Positions 26,661-37,625 of a stretch of 64,000 bases of DNA are shown here, piece after piece (position 1 is the first letter of the stretch; each line of letters starts with the position of its first letter). The stretch covers positions 1 to 64,000 of the forward strand of contig CANNQP010000023.1 of assembly GCA_947507875.1 (NCBI GenBank), in the 5' to 3' direction. Position numbers and translations under genes: made by a program. The notes beneath the pieces were generated by a model, which was not told the origin of the DNA, did not search any database, and saw only the letters and a list, made by a program, of their open reading frames with translations. The stretch comes from Verrucomicrobiaceae bacterium (GTDB lineage: Bacteria > Verrucomicrobiota > Verrucomicrobiia > Verrucomicrobiales > Verrucomicrobiaceae).

Positions 26661-28019
26661 TTAATGGTTTCCAGAGTTCTCCACTTCGGCAGCCAACAAC
26701 CCATCTTGGAAATGAATTAAAATTTTTCGACCGTCCTCGATCCCTTCAGCTCGACTCAGCGCTAACCCACTCGCATCGGTGACATAGGTGAAGCCACGCG
26801 AAAGAACGGAATCAGGACCCAGCCTCTGCAAAAGCGCGGCCTTCGCCTCTAGCTTAGCCTGCAAGGCATTCATACGGTGACGCATGGCCTGCGAGAGAGA
26901 TTGACTGAGCGCAGCCAACTCATGCTGACGTTCACGAATGAGGTGGTGTGGCTGCTGAAGGCGCAGGCGCTGCTCCATCTGACTGAGCTGAAGGCGCGTA
27001 TGATCCATCTGATCCACAAAAACCTGCTGTAGGCGTGCGTCCATGTCATCCACACGCTGCTGCTCTAGCTCCAAACGGCGAACCATGGCGTGACGAAGAC
27101 CTCCCGCTTTCAGGAGCTCGACGACTTTGCTATCGTGGGCCAACTTAGCCTCGACCAAGCGCCGCATCCGCTGAGCGGTACCAGACACCATGCGCCTTAG
27201 CTCTTCAGCATCTGGAGCCAAAAGTTCAGCCGCTGCACTGGGAGTGGGTGCCCGCAGATCAGCGACAAAGTCGGCAATCGTGAAATCAATCTCATGCCCG
27301 ACTGCGGAGATCACAGGAATGGCAGACGCACGGACGGCTCTCGCCAGAGACTCTTCGTTGTAAGCCCAAAGGTCTTCAAGGCTCCCGCCACCACGCCCAA
27401 TGACGATCACATCGGGTCTTGGCCAACCCATGGCAGTCGGTTGATTCAAGACTCGCAGTGCTTCAATGGTCTCCTTTTCCACCCCAGCACCTTGCACACG
27501 AACCGGGTAAATGATGACGTGCAGCCAGGGGGCTCTGCGCCCTAAGATATTCAGCATGTCTTGAACCGCAGCACCGGTGGGAGATGTGACCAACGCCACC
27601 ACGCTAGGCATGACTGGAATCGGCTTTTTCAGAGATTCATCAAAGAGGCCCTCTTCATAAAGGCGACGTTTGAGCGCTTCAAATTTCGCCTGTAGGCCAC
27701 CGATCCCCTGCAGTCGAGCATCACGCACGACGAGCTGATATTGCCCCCGCGGTGCATAGACCCCCAGATCTCCAAGCACCTGGACTTGCACCCCATCGCC
27801 CAATTTGGCCGCCAACCGGCTGGCTACCCCTCGAAACAGCACGCAGGATATCTGAGCGCCAGAATCCTTCAGAGTGAAGTACTGGTGGCCGCTGGATTGA
27901 AGTCGGTGATTGCTGATTTCACCTTCGACCCAAACACTACCGATGCGCCCTTCCAGCACTTCCTGGATCTCTTGCGTTAGCTCAGAGACGGTTAAAATAT
28001 CGTCCGCGGATCGCGTCAT
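26661..28019 (-). CDS. xseA: exodeoxyribonuclease VII large subunit
   Basis: This 452-residue catalytic subunit of the single-strand-specific exonuclease VII begins with an OB-fold DNA-binding domain (about 8-105, GSVWVEGEISNHRLQSSGHQ). The catalytic core follows (about 125-330): VALVTSPTGAAVQDML, VIVIGRGGGSLEDLWAYNEE and VISAVGHEIDFTIADFVADL. A coiled-coil region (about 280-400) and the C-terminal SVLSRGFTYV element complete it. The small subunit gene xseB is not next to it. It is the last gene of the hemQ-to-xseA run, 158 bp after accA. Confidence 0.94.
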   Translation of the reverse strand: MTRSADDILTVSELTQEIQEVLEGRIGSVWVEGEISNHRLQSSGHQYFTLKDSGAQISCVLFRGVASRLAAKLGDGVQVQVLGDLGVYAPRGQYQLVVRDARLQGIGGLQAKFEALKRRLYEEGLFDESLKKPIPVMPSVVALVTSPTGAAVQDMLNILGRRAPWLHVIIYPVRVQGAGVEKETIEALRVLNQPTAMGWPRPDVIVIGRGGGSLEDLWAYNEESLARAVRASAIPVISAVGHEIDFTIADFVADLRAPTPSAAAELLAPDAEELRRMVSGTAQRMRRLVEAKLAHDSKVVELLKAGGLRHAMVRRLELEQQRVDDMDARLQQVFVDQMDHTRLQLSQMEQRLRLQQPHHLIRERQHELAALSQSLSQAMRHRMNALQAKLEAKAALLQRLGPDSVLSRGFTYVTDASGLALSRAEGIEDGRKILIHFQDGLLAAEVENSGNH

Positions 28020-28177
28020 GTCGATGAGCCAAAAAGGGAGCGTGAAAATCCAATGTTATAAGCTGAATCAACCTCTTGAATCAATTGGGCGACCCAGTGA
28101 TGACGCCTGATCAAGTGAGGCATCTGCATCGCAAGAATCCAACGATGCATAGCGTCGTTCACCTTCGATCGCCAAGA

Positions 28178-29137
28178 TCAGTTCTCCGTGAATTCACCAA
28201 GAGCTCGAAACTTGTTGTATCGGTGCTCCAGCAAGGCATCTGGGGCAAACGTTTCAAGCTCAGTGATGGCATCCAAAACTGCGTTTTTCAGTGATTCAGC
28301 TGCGGCGGAGTGATCATTGTGAGCTCCCCCCAAGGGTTCTGACACGACGCCATCGATAATACCAAGCTTGGAGAGATCCTGCGCGCTCAGCTTCAGAGCA
28401 GAAGCGGCTTCAGGTGCATGCTCGCGGTGCTTCCAAAGAATAGCAGCACACCCCTCTGGACTGATCACGCTATAATACGCGTTTTCCATCATCAGCACCT
28501 TATCGGCAATACCAATCCCAAGGGCACCTCCGGAGCCACCTTCACCAATGACTACGGCGACGACAGGCGCGCGCAGCATCATCATTTCACGCAAATTAAA
28601 AGCAATGGCTTCTGCGATGTTACGCTCCTCGGCTCCAATACCAGGAAAGGCTCCTGGCGTGTCGATCAAGGTTACGATCGGTAGACCGAATTTTTCAGCC
28701 AACCGCATGGCTCGTAGGGCTTTTCGATAGCCTTCGGGATGGGCACTGCCAAAATTGCGAAGCAGATTCTCTTTGGTATCACGGCCTTTTTGATGACCGA
28801 TCACCACCACGCGTTTACCACCCCAGGTAGCAAAGCCGGCCGGCATCGCGTGATCGTCTCCAATATGACGATCTCCATGAATCTCAATAAACTCATCACA
28901 GCAATGCTTGATATAATCCAGCATGAAGGGGCGGTTGATGTGACGTGAAATTTGCACCCGCTGCCATGGATTCAGATTGGTGTGAATGTCTCTCTGTAGA
29001 TTTTCGAGCTTTTTTTCCAATTCGCTTAATTGAGCAACCAACTTTTCAGACGGTTTAGAAGCTTGTTTTCTGCGCAGTTCCTCAATCTCTTCGCGCAGTT
29101 TGACGAGGGGTTTTTCAAATTCGAGAACTTGCTTCAT
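28178..29137 (-). CDS. accA: acetyl-CoA carboxylase carboxyltransferase subunit alpha
   Basis: This 319-residue subunit transfers the carboxyl group from biotin to acetyl-CoA, giving malonyl-CoA for fatty acid synthesis. It has the N-terminal helical segment (MKQVLEFEKPLVKLREEIEE), then RDIHTNLNPWQRVQISRH, the crotonase-type core GTPGAFPGIGAEERNIAEAI with an isoleucine-aspartate lead, EGGSGGALGIG, and YSVISPEGCAAILWKH. Length is normal. accB, accC and accD are not in the window. It sits 27 bp after the LysM protein gene. Confidence 0.95.
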   Translation of the reverse strand: MKQVLEFEKPLVKLREEIEELRRKQASKPSEKLVAQLSELEKKLENLQRDIHTNLNPWQRVQISRHINRPFMLDYIKHCCDEFIEIHGDRHIGDDHAMPAGFATWGGKRVVVIGHQKGRDTKENLLRNFGSAHPEGYRKALRAMRLAEKFGLPIVTLIDTPGAFPGIGAEERNIAEAIAFNLREMMMLRAPVVAVVIGEGGSGGALGIGIADKVLMMENAYYSVISPEGCAAILWKHREHAPEAASALKLSAQDLSKLGIIDGVVSEPLGGAHNDHSAAAESLKNAVLDAITELETFAPDALLEHRYNKFRALGEFTEN

Positions 29138-29164
29138 GGAAATAAGGGCCGGGGTAAATGTCAG

Positions 29165-30100
29165 CTAACGGATGATGTGGAGTTTTGAGCCATTGCGAAC
29201 AAGAGCAAACATTTCCTCAAGGTCAGAACGGGAAAGAAAAACACCTGTTTCGGGCTCAGGCTGCTCCAAGGATACGTTCAACGCAAGATCTGCATCCTGA
29301 GATGAAGGCTTTGCAGTGGAAGGCCGCACCGGGGTTGCAGTTCGCAGAGCAATGACTGGATTGACTTGTCCAACCTTGGCAGCAGGCAGCCATTTCTCCG
29401 CTTCGATGTAACGAGGGTCCGTGGACAATACCGACTTGCCATCACAAACGGCCGATTTGCCACGTATCTCCACTTCAAGTGGAGGCTTGAGGCCTGGCGG
29501 CAAGCGCAGATCTTCCACGTGGTATTCCTTAAAGAAATAACGCTTCCCTCCCAAGTTTCGATAAAGCGTGACGACTCGTGAGGACACATCAACATCAATG
29601 GAGAAGTCCAGAGCCACAATCGCAAGATGATCGCCAGGCTGTAAAACGGTGCCCATCAATCCGTTCAGACGAATGAGCATGTCCATAGAGGTTGACTGAC
29701 GAGTAGCGATCAGAGCCAATGAATCGCCAGGCTGAACAATGTAATCTTTTCTTCCTGAGCGTGGGTCCGAAGAAAACAACTCATCAAAATTTATTTCACC
29801 AATGATACGCTTAGCCTCAGAGCAAGCCGCAGAATCTGGAAATTGCTGGACCAGTTTATACAACGCTTCGCGACCTTCGTGGATCTGATCTTTTCTGATT
29901 AGCTCGATGGCGGCCTCAAAGCGCTTCATCCCTGGGTCAATGCGAGGCAGATTACTCTTTTTCAGCACAGCCATCTCTTGCTGGATCAGCTTTTCAGGTT
30001 TTAGGACCTTATCGTAAATGTAAAACGCCGCAGCCATGCTACCCAACGTGATTCCAAGCACGATCAAAAAGAGCAGAAGTTTGAGCTGCGTTTTCGCCAT
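29165..30100 (-). CDS. LysM protein with degenerate L,D-transpeptidase-like domain
   Basis: This 311-residue protein has an N-terminal anchor (6-29), a short helical part resembling a TPR (55-105), a LysM peptidoglycan-binding domain (118-162, DYIVQPGDSLALIATRQ), and a C-terminal part that follows the YkuD pattern. The latter starts with FSIDVDVSSRVVTLYRNLGG and ends with SRSDLEEMFALVRNGSKLHI, the usual last helix and strand of YkuD. The catalytic block HGT...SHGCIR is missing; TGVFL stands where GCIRL would be. It should bind cell-wall glycan but not cross-link it. It lies between an unknown gene and accA with 20 and 27 bp gaps. Confidence 0.75.
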   Translation of the reverse strand: MAKTQLKLLLFLIVLGITLGSMAAAFYIYDKVLKPEKLIQQEMAVLKKSNLPRIDPGMKRFEAAIELIRKDQIHEGREALYKLVQQFPDSAACSEAKRIIGEINFDELFSSDPRSGRKDYIVQPGDSLALIATRQSTSMDMLIRLNGLMGTVLQPGDHLAIVALDFSIDVDVSSRVVTLYRNLGGKRYFFKEYHVEDLRLPPGLKPPLEVEIRGKSAVCDGKSVLSTDPRYIEAEKWLPAAKVGQVNPVIALRTATPVRPSTAKPSSQDADLALNVSLEQPEPETGVFLSRSDLEEMFALVRNGSKLHIIR

Positions 30101-30119
30101 TCTTAGTGAGATACAAGCT

Positions 30120-30653
30120 TCATTCCAACAAGCCCCGCCGCTTGAAGTCGAAGAGATTGATCTTCTGAGATTTCTCGATCATTTCGACTGTGAATTTCAA
30201 AAGACAGATCTCCCAGGTATCATCCACCCCGGCAATAACCGCGCGCATAGGATTCCCGGAGCGACGAATGTCCTCAATCAACTTATCGCAAACTTCCTCC
30301 ATCGAATCATGCACAATATCTTCCTGCATGTCCGACATCTGGAATCGGAACCCATATTTAAGAATGGCAAGCTTGTGTAGATTTTCCCTCAAAAAATCCC
30401 CAAAAGCCTGCCCCTGAGGACCGAAGCCTTCAAAATCGAAATTGGCCATCGACTCTGGATCAGGCCTTAGAATCAATGGCTTTTCCGCAGTGATATGGCC
30501 CGTGCGAATTCGCGTAGCATTCACATGGTCCATTAGCTCGCTGACTAATTGAAATTCGAACCTTGTGCTACCGAACGTATCAATTCTACGATCTGGCTCG
30601 TGGAGAACACGCGTATTCTCAATGGCATATTCGATGTCAAAGGGTGATGGCAT
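30120..30653 (-). CDS. unknown cytoplasmic protein between ftsH and the LysM gene
   Basis: This 177-residue protein has no signal peptide or membrane helix. I do not recognise the family. It is acidic, with a central stretch MANFDFEGFGPQGQAFGDFL, and several predicted helices (KLIEDIRRSGNPMRAVIAG, ICLLKFTVEMIEKSQKI). The small gaps of 17 and 19 bp to ftsH and to the LysM gene indicate one operon and a likely role linked to membrane or envelope upkeep, but that is inference from position only. Confidence 0.7.
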   Translation of the reverse strand: MPSPFDIEYAIENTRVLHEPDRRIDTFGSTRFEFQLVSELMDHVNATRIRTGHITAEKPLILRPDPESMANFDFEGFGPQGQAFGDFLRENLHKLAILKYGFRFQMSDMQEDIVHDSMEEVCDKLIEDIRRSGNPMRAVIAGVDDTWEICLLKFTVEMIEKSQKINLFDFKRRGLLE

Positions 30654-30670
30654 GCCGCGTGGGGTGAAGA

Positions 30671-32794
30671 TTAGGTCGGAACTCCAATCAAACCTCCTGG
30701 CAATCCGCCAAGATCTTCATTTTCCTGTGAGGCCGGACGATTGTCAGCCACCTTGGGCACTGGCGGCGACTGAGGCGGCGGGGGCTTCGAAGTTGGCGGA
30801 TTCATGATCCTGCCGTGCTCCATGATTTCTTTGATATGAATGCCATCCAAAGTTTCATATTCTAGCAAAGCCGCAGCGATAGCATCCAGCTTATCCTTTT
30901 GGGCCAAAAGGATGTCCTTGGCTTTTTGGTAGGCTTCGTCAATGAGTCGTTTTACTTCCTCATCGATCTTTTGGGCCGTAGCGCCACTGTAACCACGGCT
31001 TCTACCCAAATCACGAGCCAAGAATACGGCTTGATCGCCATCGCTGTATTCGACCATGCCCATCTTCTCGCTCATTCCCCAAGCACAGACCATGTTGCGG
31101 GCGATGCTAGTGGCTTGGCGGATGTCCCCCATCGCTCCGTTGGTAACATCGCCAAATTGGATTTCTTCAGCAACACGTCCACCCATTGCCACGACCAGAT
31201 CATCGAGCAGTTCGCTTTTGCGATGGGTGAACTTATCCTCTTCTGGCAGCCACATGGTGGAGCCTAGGCTAGGGCCACGCGGAATAATTGTGACCTTATG
31301 CAATGGTGAAGTGTGCTCCAAAACTTCGATGAGAATCGCATGGCCTGCCTCGTGATAAGCCGTGTTTTCTTTTTCTTTATCGCTGAGCGCAAGGCTGCGG
31401 CGTTCACGTCCCCAGCGAACTTTATCCCGAGCTTCTTCGAGTTCCGCGCTGGTGATGGCTTTCAGATTACGCCTTGCAGCCAACAGGGCAGCTTCATTGA
31501 TCAGGTTAGCCAATTCGGCTCCCGAGAATCCAGGCGTGCCTCTCGCGATCTTGGATAGCTCTGCGTTCTCACTCAACTTCACCTTCTTTGCGTGAACCCG
31601 TAGAATTTCCTCGCGACCTTTGACATCAGGAAGTGAAACTGTGACCTGGCGGTCAAATCGGCCTGGACGAAGAAGCGCAGGATCCAGAACGTCCGGACGA
31701 TTGGTCGCTGCAATGATGATGATGCCTTCTTGTGTATCAAAGCCATCCATTTCCACCAAAAGAGCGTTCAAGGTCTGTTCACGCTCATCATGGCCGCCAC
31801 CTAAACCGTGACCACGGTGACGCCCGACGGCATCAATTTCATCGATAAAAATCAGGCAAGGCGCATTCTTTTTGCCTTGCTCGAACATGTCACGAACACG
31901 GCTGGCACCGACACCGACAAACATCTCAACAAAATCTGAACCACTGATGCTGAAGAAGGGCACATCAGCTTCACCAGCAATCGCACGAGCCAGCAGGGTT
32001 TTCCCGGTACCAGGCGGGCCATTCATCAAAACACCTTTTGGAATTTTACCTCCGAGCTTTTGGAATTTCTTAGGATCTTTGAGAAACTCGACCAGCTCTT
32101 GAACTTCATCTTTTGCCTCCTCCACTCCGGCGACATCCTTAAAGGTCACTTTATTCCGATCCTGAGATAGCATTTTGGCGCGGCTTTTGCCAAAATTTAA
32201 CGCACCGCGGCCTGCCGTTTTGATCTGCTGACGAACCAAAAAATAAATCAGCATCAGAACCATGAGAATCGGCAGCATGGAGATGAGCAGAGCTCCCCAT
32301 TGATCGTTTCTGTACTGCGGAATCAAAACCAATCCATGCTTCTTCAGCAAGTCCTGCAGCTCTTCCTTTTGGTATTGAATCGAAATAGGCACCGTGAACT
32401 TGACGGAATTCTTTTTCGGCGAGCTGTTGGGCGTGTCACCCATGGCACTGCCTGGTTCGGATTTTGAACCCGCTGGGGGTGGGGCGGCTTCTTCTCCTGA
32501 GTTGGAAATGCCAGCCTTCGACCTTAACACGTAGCCTTCTATGAATTCGGCTGAAGTCGTGTCCTGCTGAACGAGCTTAAGATCCTGATCGGGGTCAATG
32601 CGCTGCTCCGTCACATATTGAACGAACTCACGATACGTAATCTCTTGAGCACGTGTTGCCTCTTTGCCGACCATCAAGCCTGAGCCAACCAGCAGGACCA
32701 CTACGGCAAGCAATAAAAAACCCTTCCAATTGAACTGGGGTTCTTGGTTGCGACGCTGAGGGCCATCATTGCGCGGAGGTGTATCGTCTGACAT
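30671..32794 (-). CDS. ftsH: ATP-dependent zinc metalloprotease FtsH
   Basis: This 707-residue membrane-anchored AAA+ protease degrades damaged membrane proteins and selected regulators. It has a first transmembrane helix (24-44), a periplasmic domain (45-167) carrying a Pro/Ser/Gly-rich insert near 95-128, a second helix (168-187), the AAA module with Walker A GPPGTGKT (259-266), Walker B LIFIDEID, and the second region of homology [19 protein letters not shown]. The zinc site is HEAGH (481-485), and a third ligand lies in the following helices. The C-terminus is Pro-rich. It leads directly into the unknown gene 17 bp on. Confidence 0.96.
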   Translation of the reverse strand: MSDDTPPRNDGPQRRNQEPQFNWKGFLLLAVVVLLVGSGLMVGKEATRAQEITYREFVQYVTEQRIDPDQDLKLVQQDTTSAEFIEGYVLRSKAGISNSGEEAAPPPAGSKSEPGSAMGDTPNSSPKKNSVKFTVPISIQYQKEELQDLLKKHGLVLIPQYRNDQWGALLISMLPILMVLMLIYFLVRQQIKTAGRGALNFGKSRAKMLSQDRNKVTFKDVAGVEEAKDEVQELVEFLKDPKKFQKLGGKIPKGVLMNGPPGTGKTLLARAIAGEADVPFFSISGSDFVEMFVGVGASRVRDMFEQGKKNAPCLIFIDEIDAVGRHRGHGLGGGHDEREQTLNALLVEMDGFDTQEGIIIIAATNRPDVLDPALLRPGRFDRQVTVSLPDVKGREEILRVHAKKVKLSENAELSKIARGTPGFSGAELANLINEAALLAARRNLKAITSAELEEARDKVRWGRERRSLALSDKEKENTAYHEAGHAILIEVLEHTSPLHKVTIIPRGPSLGSTMWLPEEDKFTHRKSELLDDLVVAMGGRVAEEIQFGDVTNGAMGDIRQATSIARNMVCAWGMSEKMGMVEYSDGDQAVFLARDLGRSRGYSGATAQKIDEEVKRLIDEAYQKAKDILLAQKDKLDAIAAALLEYETLDGIHIKEIMEHGRIMNPPTSKPPPPQSPPVPKVADNRPASQENEDLGGLPGGLIGVPT

Positions 32795-32867
32795 GTAAGT
32801 AAAAAGTGGACAAAAATGATTACGACAACCGCTTCTATAGGCGGCATTTTCTTTTTGGAAAAGCGGT

Positions 32868-32892
32868 TTCGTCAGCCTAGCAACCTGACGAA
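32868..32892 (-). terminator. hairpin after thiG, possible terminator
   Basis: TTCGTCAG and CTGACGAA are perfect 8-bp arms around a 9-nt loop, three bases after the thiG stop codon on the minus strand. The T-rich tail is poor (ACCGCTTTT), so it may attenuate rather than stop transcription into ftsH. Confidence 0.4.
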
Positions 32893-32894
32893 TT

Positions 32895-33686
32895 TCATGT
32901 CGAAGAGTGGTAAAGGAAAGTTGTTAGCGGACTGGTGGCAACTGCTTCATCGCAGCTATCGGCCAGGCCCATTTCGTAAGCAGCACGACCTGCTTCGACT
33001 GCTACTTTGAAAGCTTTAGCCATCCGTGAAGGCTCACTAGCAATCGCAATCGCCGTATTCACAAGTACTGCGTCCGCTCCCATCTCCAAAGCTTCTGCGG
33101 CATGGCTCGGAGCGCCAATTCCAGCATCAATGACCACAGGTACCGTGGCCTGGGTGATGATAATCTCGATCTGTTTGCGGGTCGTGATGCCCTGATGAGA
33201 GCCAATCGGCGAACCCAAGGGCATCACGGTCGCAGTTCCTACATCTTGTAGACGACGGGCAAGCACAGGATCGGCGTTGATGTAGGGCAGCACCGTGAAA
33301 CCTTCCTTCACCAGGATTTCAGCCGCCTTGAGGGTTTCGATGGGATCAGGTAATAAGTAACGAGGATCGGGATGTATTTCTAACTTAACCCAATTCGGAA
33401 GGCCTGCGGCTACAGCGAGATGGGCCAAACGAACTGCTTCATCCGCATTCATGGCACCACTGGTGTTTGGCAGCAACAGCACCTGGGGAGGCACATAATC
33501 CAGGATATTCGCAAAGGGATCTCCCTTCCCTGAAAGATCCGCTCGACGCAGAGCCACGGTTACGATTTCAGTTTCTGAGGCAAGGATCGCATCGCGCATC
33601 AGATCACCCGAAGCAAACTTTCCCGTCCCGAGCATGAGACGAGATTGGAAAGTGCGATCGGCTATGGTGAGAGACTGGTTGGGCAT
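32895..33686 (-). CDS. thiG: thiazole synthase
   Basis: This 263-residue TIM-barrel enzyme forms the thiazole phosphate of thiamine from deoxyxylulose phosphate, ThiS thiocarboxylate and an iminoglycine. It shows [12 protein letters not shown] near the start, [45 protein letters not shown] with the Schiff-base lysine, [13 protein letters not shown] and [20 protein letters not shown], all standard. thiS, thiF and thiH/thiO are not in the window. It lies 7 bp after hemQ and is probably co-transcribed with it. Confidence 0.95.
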   Translation of the reverse strand: MPNQSLTIADRTFQSRLMLGTGKFASGDLMRDAILASETEIVTVALRRADLSGKGDPFANILDYVPPQVLLLPNTSGAMNADEAVRLAHLAVAAGLPNWVKLEIHPDPRYLLPDPIETLKAAEILVKEGFTVLPYINADPVLARRLQDVGTATVMPLGSPIGSHQGITTRKQIEIIITQATVPVVIDAGIGAPSHAAEALEMGADAVLVNTAIAIASEPSRMAKAFKVAVEAGRAAYEMGLADSCDEAVATSPLTTFLYHSST

Positions 33687-33693
33687 GATGAAA

Positions 33694-34506
33694 TCAGGTC
33701 AACTGAACACGCTCCAGGAGTTCGTCGATGGAAAGTTGGATGCCGATGAAGAAATCACCAAACTCGCCAAATTGTGTAGTGACCTCATCCCAACGCATCT
33801 CATAGACGATGCTTTTGATTTGAAAGATATCGTGGGCGAAAAGGGTCACGCCCCATTCGTGGCTATCCAACCCGGTCGAGCCTGTCACGAGCTGGCGCAC
33901 CTTTCCTGAATATTTGCGCCCCGTTCTGGCGTGACCACTCATGAGCTCGCGCCGCTTGGCGAAATCAAGTGCATACCAATTCGCACCGACATTGCGTCGC
34001 TTGCTCATGGGATAAAAACACATCACCTGCCAGTCCGGCATATTGGGATAAAGGCGATCACTGTAATACTTGTCCATGTGCGCCTTCCACTCGGACAAGC
34101 GCTTCGTGTGAGCTTCACCGCCGATTTCTAGCCCTTCGGTGCGGTGAATGCGTTCCGCAGCTTCTTCTTCCTTCTCGCTATACTCCGTCCATTCCGTCAT
34201 CGAAAGATAGCTGTAGGTGGAACTGAGAACATCAGGCCCAAGGGAAAGGCCTAGCATTTTTTCGAAGTGATTCGCATCTTGGAGATCAGGCGTCAGTAGC
34301 ATAAAACCCAAATCGGTCTTCGGACTCACCATGCTAAAACTAAGCAATTGAGTCTTGGGATGACTGCGAATGCTGTGAACAGTTTCGTTCAGACGGCTGA
34401 TGCGCTCCTTTTTTTCTTCAGGAGTCAAAGCGGCCCAAAAGCCGTGGTCGATGTTGTAAAACAAATGCTGAACAATCCAGCCTTCTTGGGGGATGAGAGG
34501 AGACAT
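33694..34506 (-). CDS. hemQ: coproheme decarboxylase (HemQ/ChdC, chlorite dismutase family)
   Basis: This 270-residue protein converts coproheme to heme b with hydrogen peroxide in the coproporphyrin-dependent pathway of Gram-positive bacteria and some other phyla. It has the two ferredoxin-like halves of the family. [19 protein letters not shown] contains the usual YPMSKRR motif. The proximal heme histidine is expected in [16 protein letters not shown], and [37 protein letters not shown] and the end FIGIQLS are family blocks. It heads the operon with thiG. Confidence 0.9.
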   Translation of the reverse strand: MSPLIPQEGWIVQHLFYNIDHGFWAALTPEEKKERISRLNETVHSIRSHPKTQLLSFSMVSPKTDLGFMLLTPDLQDANHFEKMLGLSLGPDVLSSTYSYLSMTEWTEYSEKEEEAAERIHRTEGLEIGGEAHTKRLSEWKAHMDKYYSDRLYPNMPDWQVMCFYPMSKRRNVGANWYALDFAKRRELMSGHARTGRKYSGKVRQLVTGSTGLDSHEWGVTLFAHDIFQIKSIVYEMRWDEVTTQFGEFGDFFIGIQLSIDELLERVQLT

Positions 34507-34637
34507 GGGGGGCGAGTGGTTGGGCTAAAATCTGACCGATGCCAAAGGTCAAGTTCTATCAACCACGGCAAAGCTTGGCAAACAACCGCCAACTGAAGCA
34601 AAGTGCAACGGCCGAGTGAATTGGCCCTGAAAGCTAG

Positions 34638-35774
<1,137 letters not shown>

Positions 35775-35800
35775 TCGCCTCCAACAGCCTTCCAAAGAGA

Positions 35801-35830
35801 AGCCGGTTCCCATGGGAACCGGCTTTTTTT
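35801..35830 (+). terminator. rho-independent terminator of gap
   Basis: AGCCGGTTCC and GGAACCGGCT form a perfect 10-bp stem around CATG (35801-35824), followed by a seven-T run. It lies 26 bp after the gap stop codon. Confidence 0.92.
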
Positions 35831-35872
35831 GAACTCGGCACTCGCTGTTAGCGTTGCTTTAAAAAGCAATGA

Positions 35873-37327
35873 TCAGGCCATCTTCATTTTAGTGTAAGCA
35901 TGACCTTCGTTCATGTCGATTCGCTCTGGACGACCTTTGTATTTGTAAACCAGCTTGGTGTGATCAATGCCCATCAGGTGCAGGATGGTCGCATGCAGAT
36001 CGTGGACATGCATTTTCTGATCGACCGCCCTAAGGCCTAGATCATCGGTCGAGCCTATCACTTGACCGCCCTTGATACCGCCACCTGCCATCCACATGGT
36101 GAAGCCAGTCGGGTTATGATCCCGGCCGTCCCCTTTTTCACTCATCGGCGTGCGTCCGAATTCACCACCCCAGATGACCAGGGTTTCATCGAGCAGACCA
36201 CGCGCCTTCAGGTCCGTTAGTAGCGCAGCGACTGGCTTGTCCGTCTCGTAACAGTATTTGGTGTGATTTTCTTCGATCTTGTCATGCGCATCCCAACGGC
36301 TACCAGCTCCTGAGTAAAGCTGCACAAAACGCACCCCACGCTCGACAAGACGACGCGCCAACAGGCAATTGCGACCAAAAGCAGCCGTCTTTGCATCATC
36401 AAGTCCGTACAGACGCTTAGTGATTTCCGACTCCTTGGAGAGATCAACTGCCTCAGGAGCCTCAGACTGCATGCGAAAAGCCAACTCGTAAGCTTTGATA
36501 CGCGCATCGAGCTGCGTGTTGTCAGTGCGCTTTTCCCCATGGGCACGATTCAGTCGATTCAGAAAGGATAGCTTTGCCAGCTGGCGCTCATGAGCCACAC
36601 TTTTTGGAGCATTTAAGTTAGCGATTGGCGTGCCGTCTGACTCGAATTCCACTCCTTGGTACACGGCCGGCATGAAGCCACTGCCCCAATTGCGCACCCC
36701 ATTCACGACTTGTGCATCGGTGTCTTTGATCACCACAAAGGCAGGCAAATCTTGGTTCAGTGTGCCCAAACCGTAGTTTACCCAGGCTCCCAGCGAAGGT
36801 CGTCCACCGAAGATACTACCAGTATTCATCGAGCAAACTCCACCGGCATGGTTGATCCCGTCGGAAACACAAGAGCGGATTACGCAAAGCTCATCCGCCA
36901 GTCGAGCCGTGTGCGGCATCCAATCACTGATCCAAAGCCCACTTTCGCCATGCTGCTTCCAATCGCGCTTGTCGGCCAGCAGAGGCGCACGGCTTTCTCC
37001 CATTGCCGTGATGACGGAGCCAAAGCTATCTGGCAACGATTGTCCGGCCAGCTTGCGCAGCAGAGGCTTGGGATCAAAGAGGTCAACATGGCTCGGGCCA
37101 CCTTCCATGAAGAGAAAAATGACGCTTTTGGCCTTACCTGCGCGGTGAGCGAGCTTGGACGACATCGGATTCCCTGGTGCGCCCCCCGTATCCCCGAGAG
37201 CCGCCAGCGCCGAATCTTCCCCCAACAGAGCTGCCGCAGCCAACGCACCGAAACCGCCACCAGCACGGCGCAAAAAGTCGCGGCGATGAACGAGAATTTC
37301 ATGGTGGGGAACAGGGTCAGAGATCAT
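35873..37327 (-). CDS. DUF1501 domain protein, Tat-exported
   Basis: ATG 37327 gives 484 residues. The twin-arginine signal is HRRDFLRRAGGGFGALAAAA (about 13-32). The fold is of the alkaline phosphatase/sulfatase superfamily: SVIFLFMEGGPSHVDLFDPK, SCVSDGINHAGGVCSMNTGS, RRLVERGVRFVQLYSG, and VIWGGEFGRTPMSEKGDGRDH, then WMAGGGIKGGQVIGSTDDLG near the end. The function of DUF1501 proteins is unknown. In planctomycetes and relatives they are commonly paired with DUF1549/DUF1553 cytochrome proteins, but no such partner is adjacent here. The upstream frame to 37432 precedes the Tat signal and is unlikely to be translated. Confidence 0.88.
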   Translation of the reverse strand: MISDPVPHHEILVHRRDFLRRAGGGFGALAAAALLGEDSALAALGDTGGAPGNPMSSKLAHRAGKAKSVIFLFMEGGPSHVDLFDPKPLLRKLAGQSLPDSFGSVITAMGESRAPLLADKRDWKQHGESGLWISDWMPHTARLADELCVIRSCVSDGINHAGGVCSMNTGSIFGGRPSLGAWVNYGLGTLNQDLPAFVVIKDTDAQVVNGVRNWGSGFMPAVYQGVEFESDGTPIANLNAPKSVAHERQLAKLSFLNRLNRAHGEKRTDNTQLDARIKAYELAFRMQSEAPEAVDLSKESEITKRLYGLDDAKTAAFGRNCLLARRLVERGVRFVQLYSGAGSRWDAHDKIEENHTKYCYETDKPVAALLTDLKARGLLDETLVIWGGEFGRTPMSEKGDGRDHNPTGFTMWMAGGGIKGGQVIGSTDDLGLRAVDQKMHVHDLHATILHLMGIDHTKLVYKYKGRPERIDMNEGHAYTKMKMA

Positions 37328-37364
37328 ACACCTACATACAGGCCCTTCCGCTCGATTCTTGGAC

Positions 37365-37385
37365 AGCTTTTTCGCAGAAAAAGCT
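37365..37385. promoter_or_regulatory. perfect dyad upstream of the DUF1501 gene
   Basis: AGCTTTTTC and GAAAAAGCT are perfect 9-bp arms around GCA, 38 bp before the DUF1501 start codon. It could be an operator or a 5' leader hairpin. The rest of 37386-37625 shows no gene. Confidence 0.35.
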
Positions 37386-37625
37386 CGAATCAGGAGGTGC
37401 GAATCCTCGCGGCGATTGCTGCAAAAAATCAAAGCTTAGTCAAAAAACACACCCCTAAATGGCTCAGCTCCCAAGCCCAGAAGGAAATGCCCCCATGCGG
37501 TCTAACGTTGACGCGCTATCGAGCCTTTTTAACGACATTGCGTTGATCGACTGAGAAACCATAGGCCCATCATGAAGGCAAGCGCTCGCACTGTCTTGGC
37601 GCACAAAGTTTGCGCAACAGCCTAG

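Noticed and set aside
37394..37408. T-arm-like GAGG-TGCGAAT-CCTC sequence, possible tRNA
   Set aside because: Only a 4-bp stem, loop lacks the TTC start, and no acceptor, D or anticodon stems can be built around it.
36656..37546. 296-codon plus-strand frame opposite the DUF1501 gene
   Set aside because: The opposite strand encodes a clear Tat-exported DUF1501 protein; this frame has no family features.
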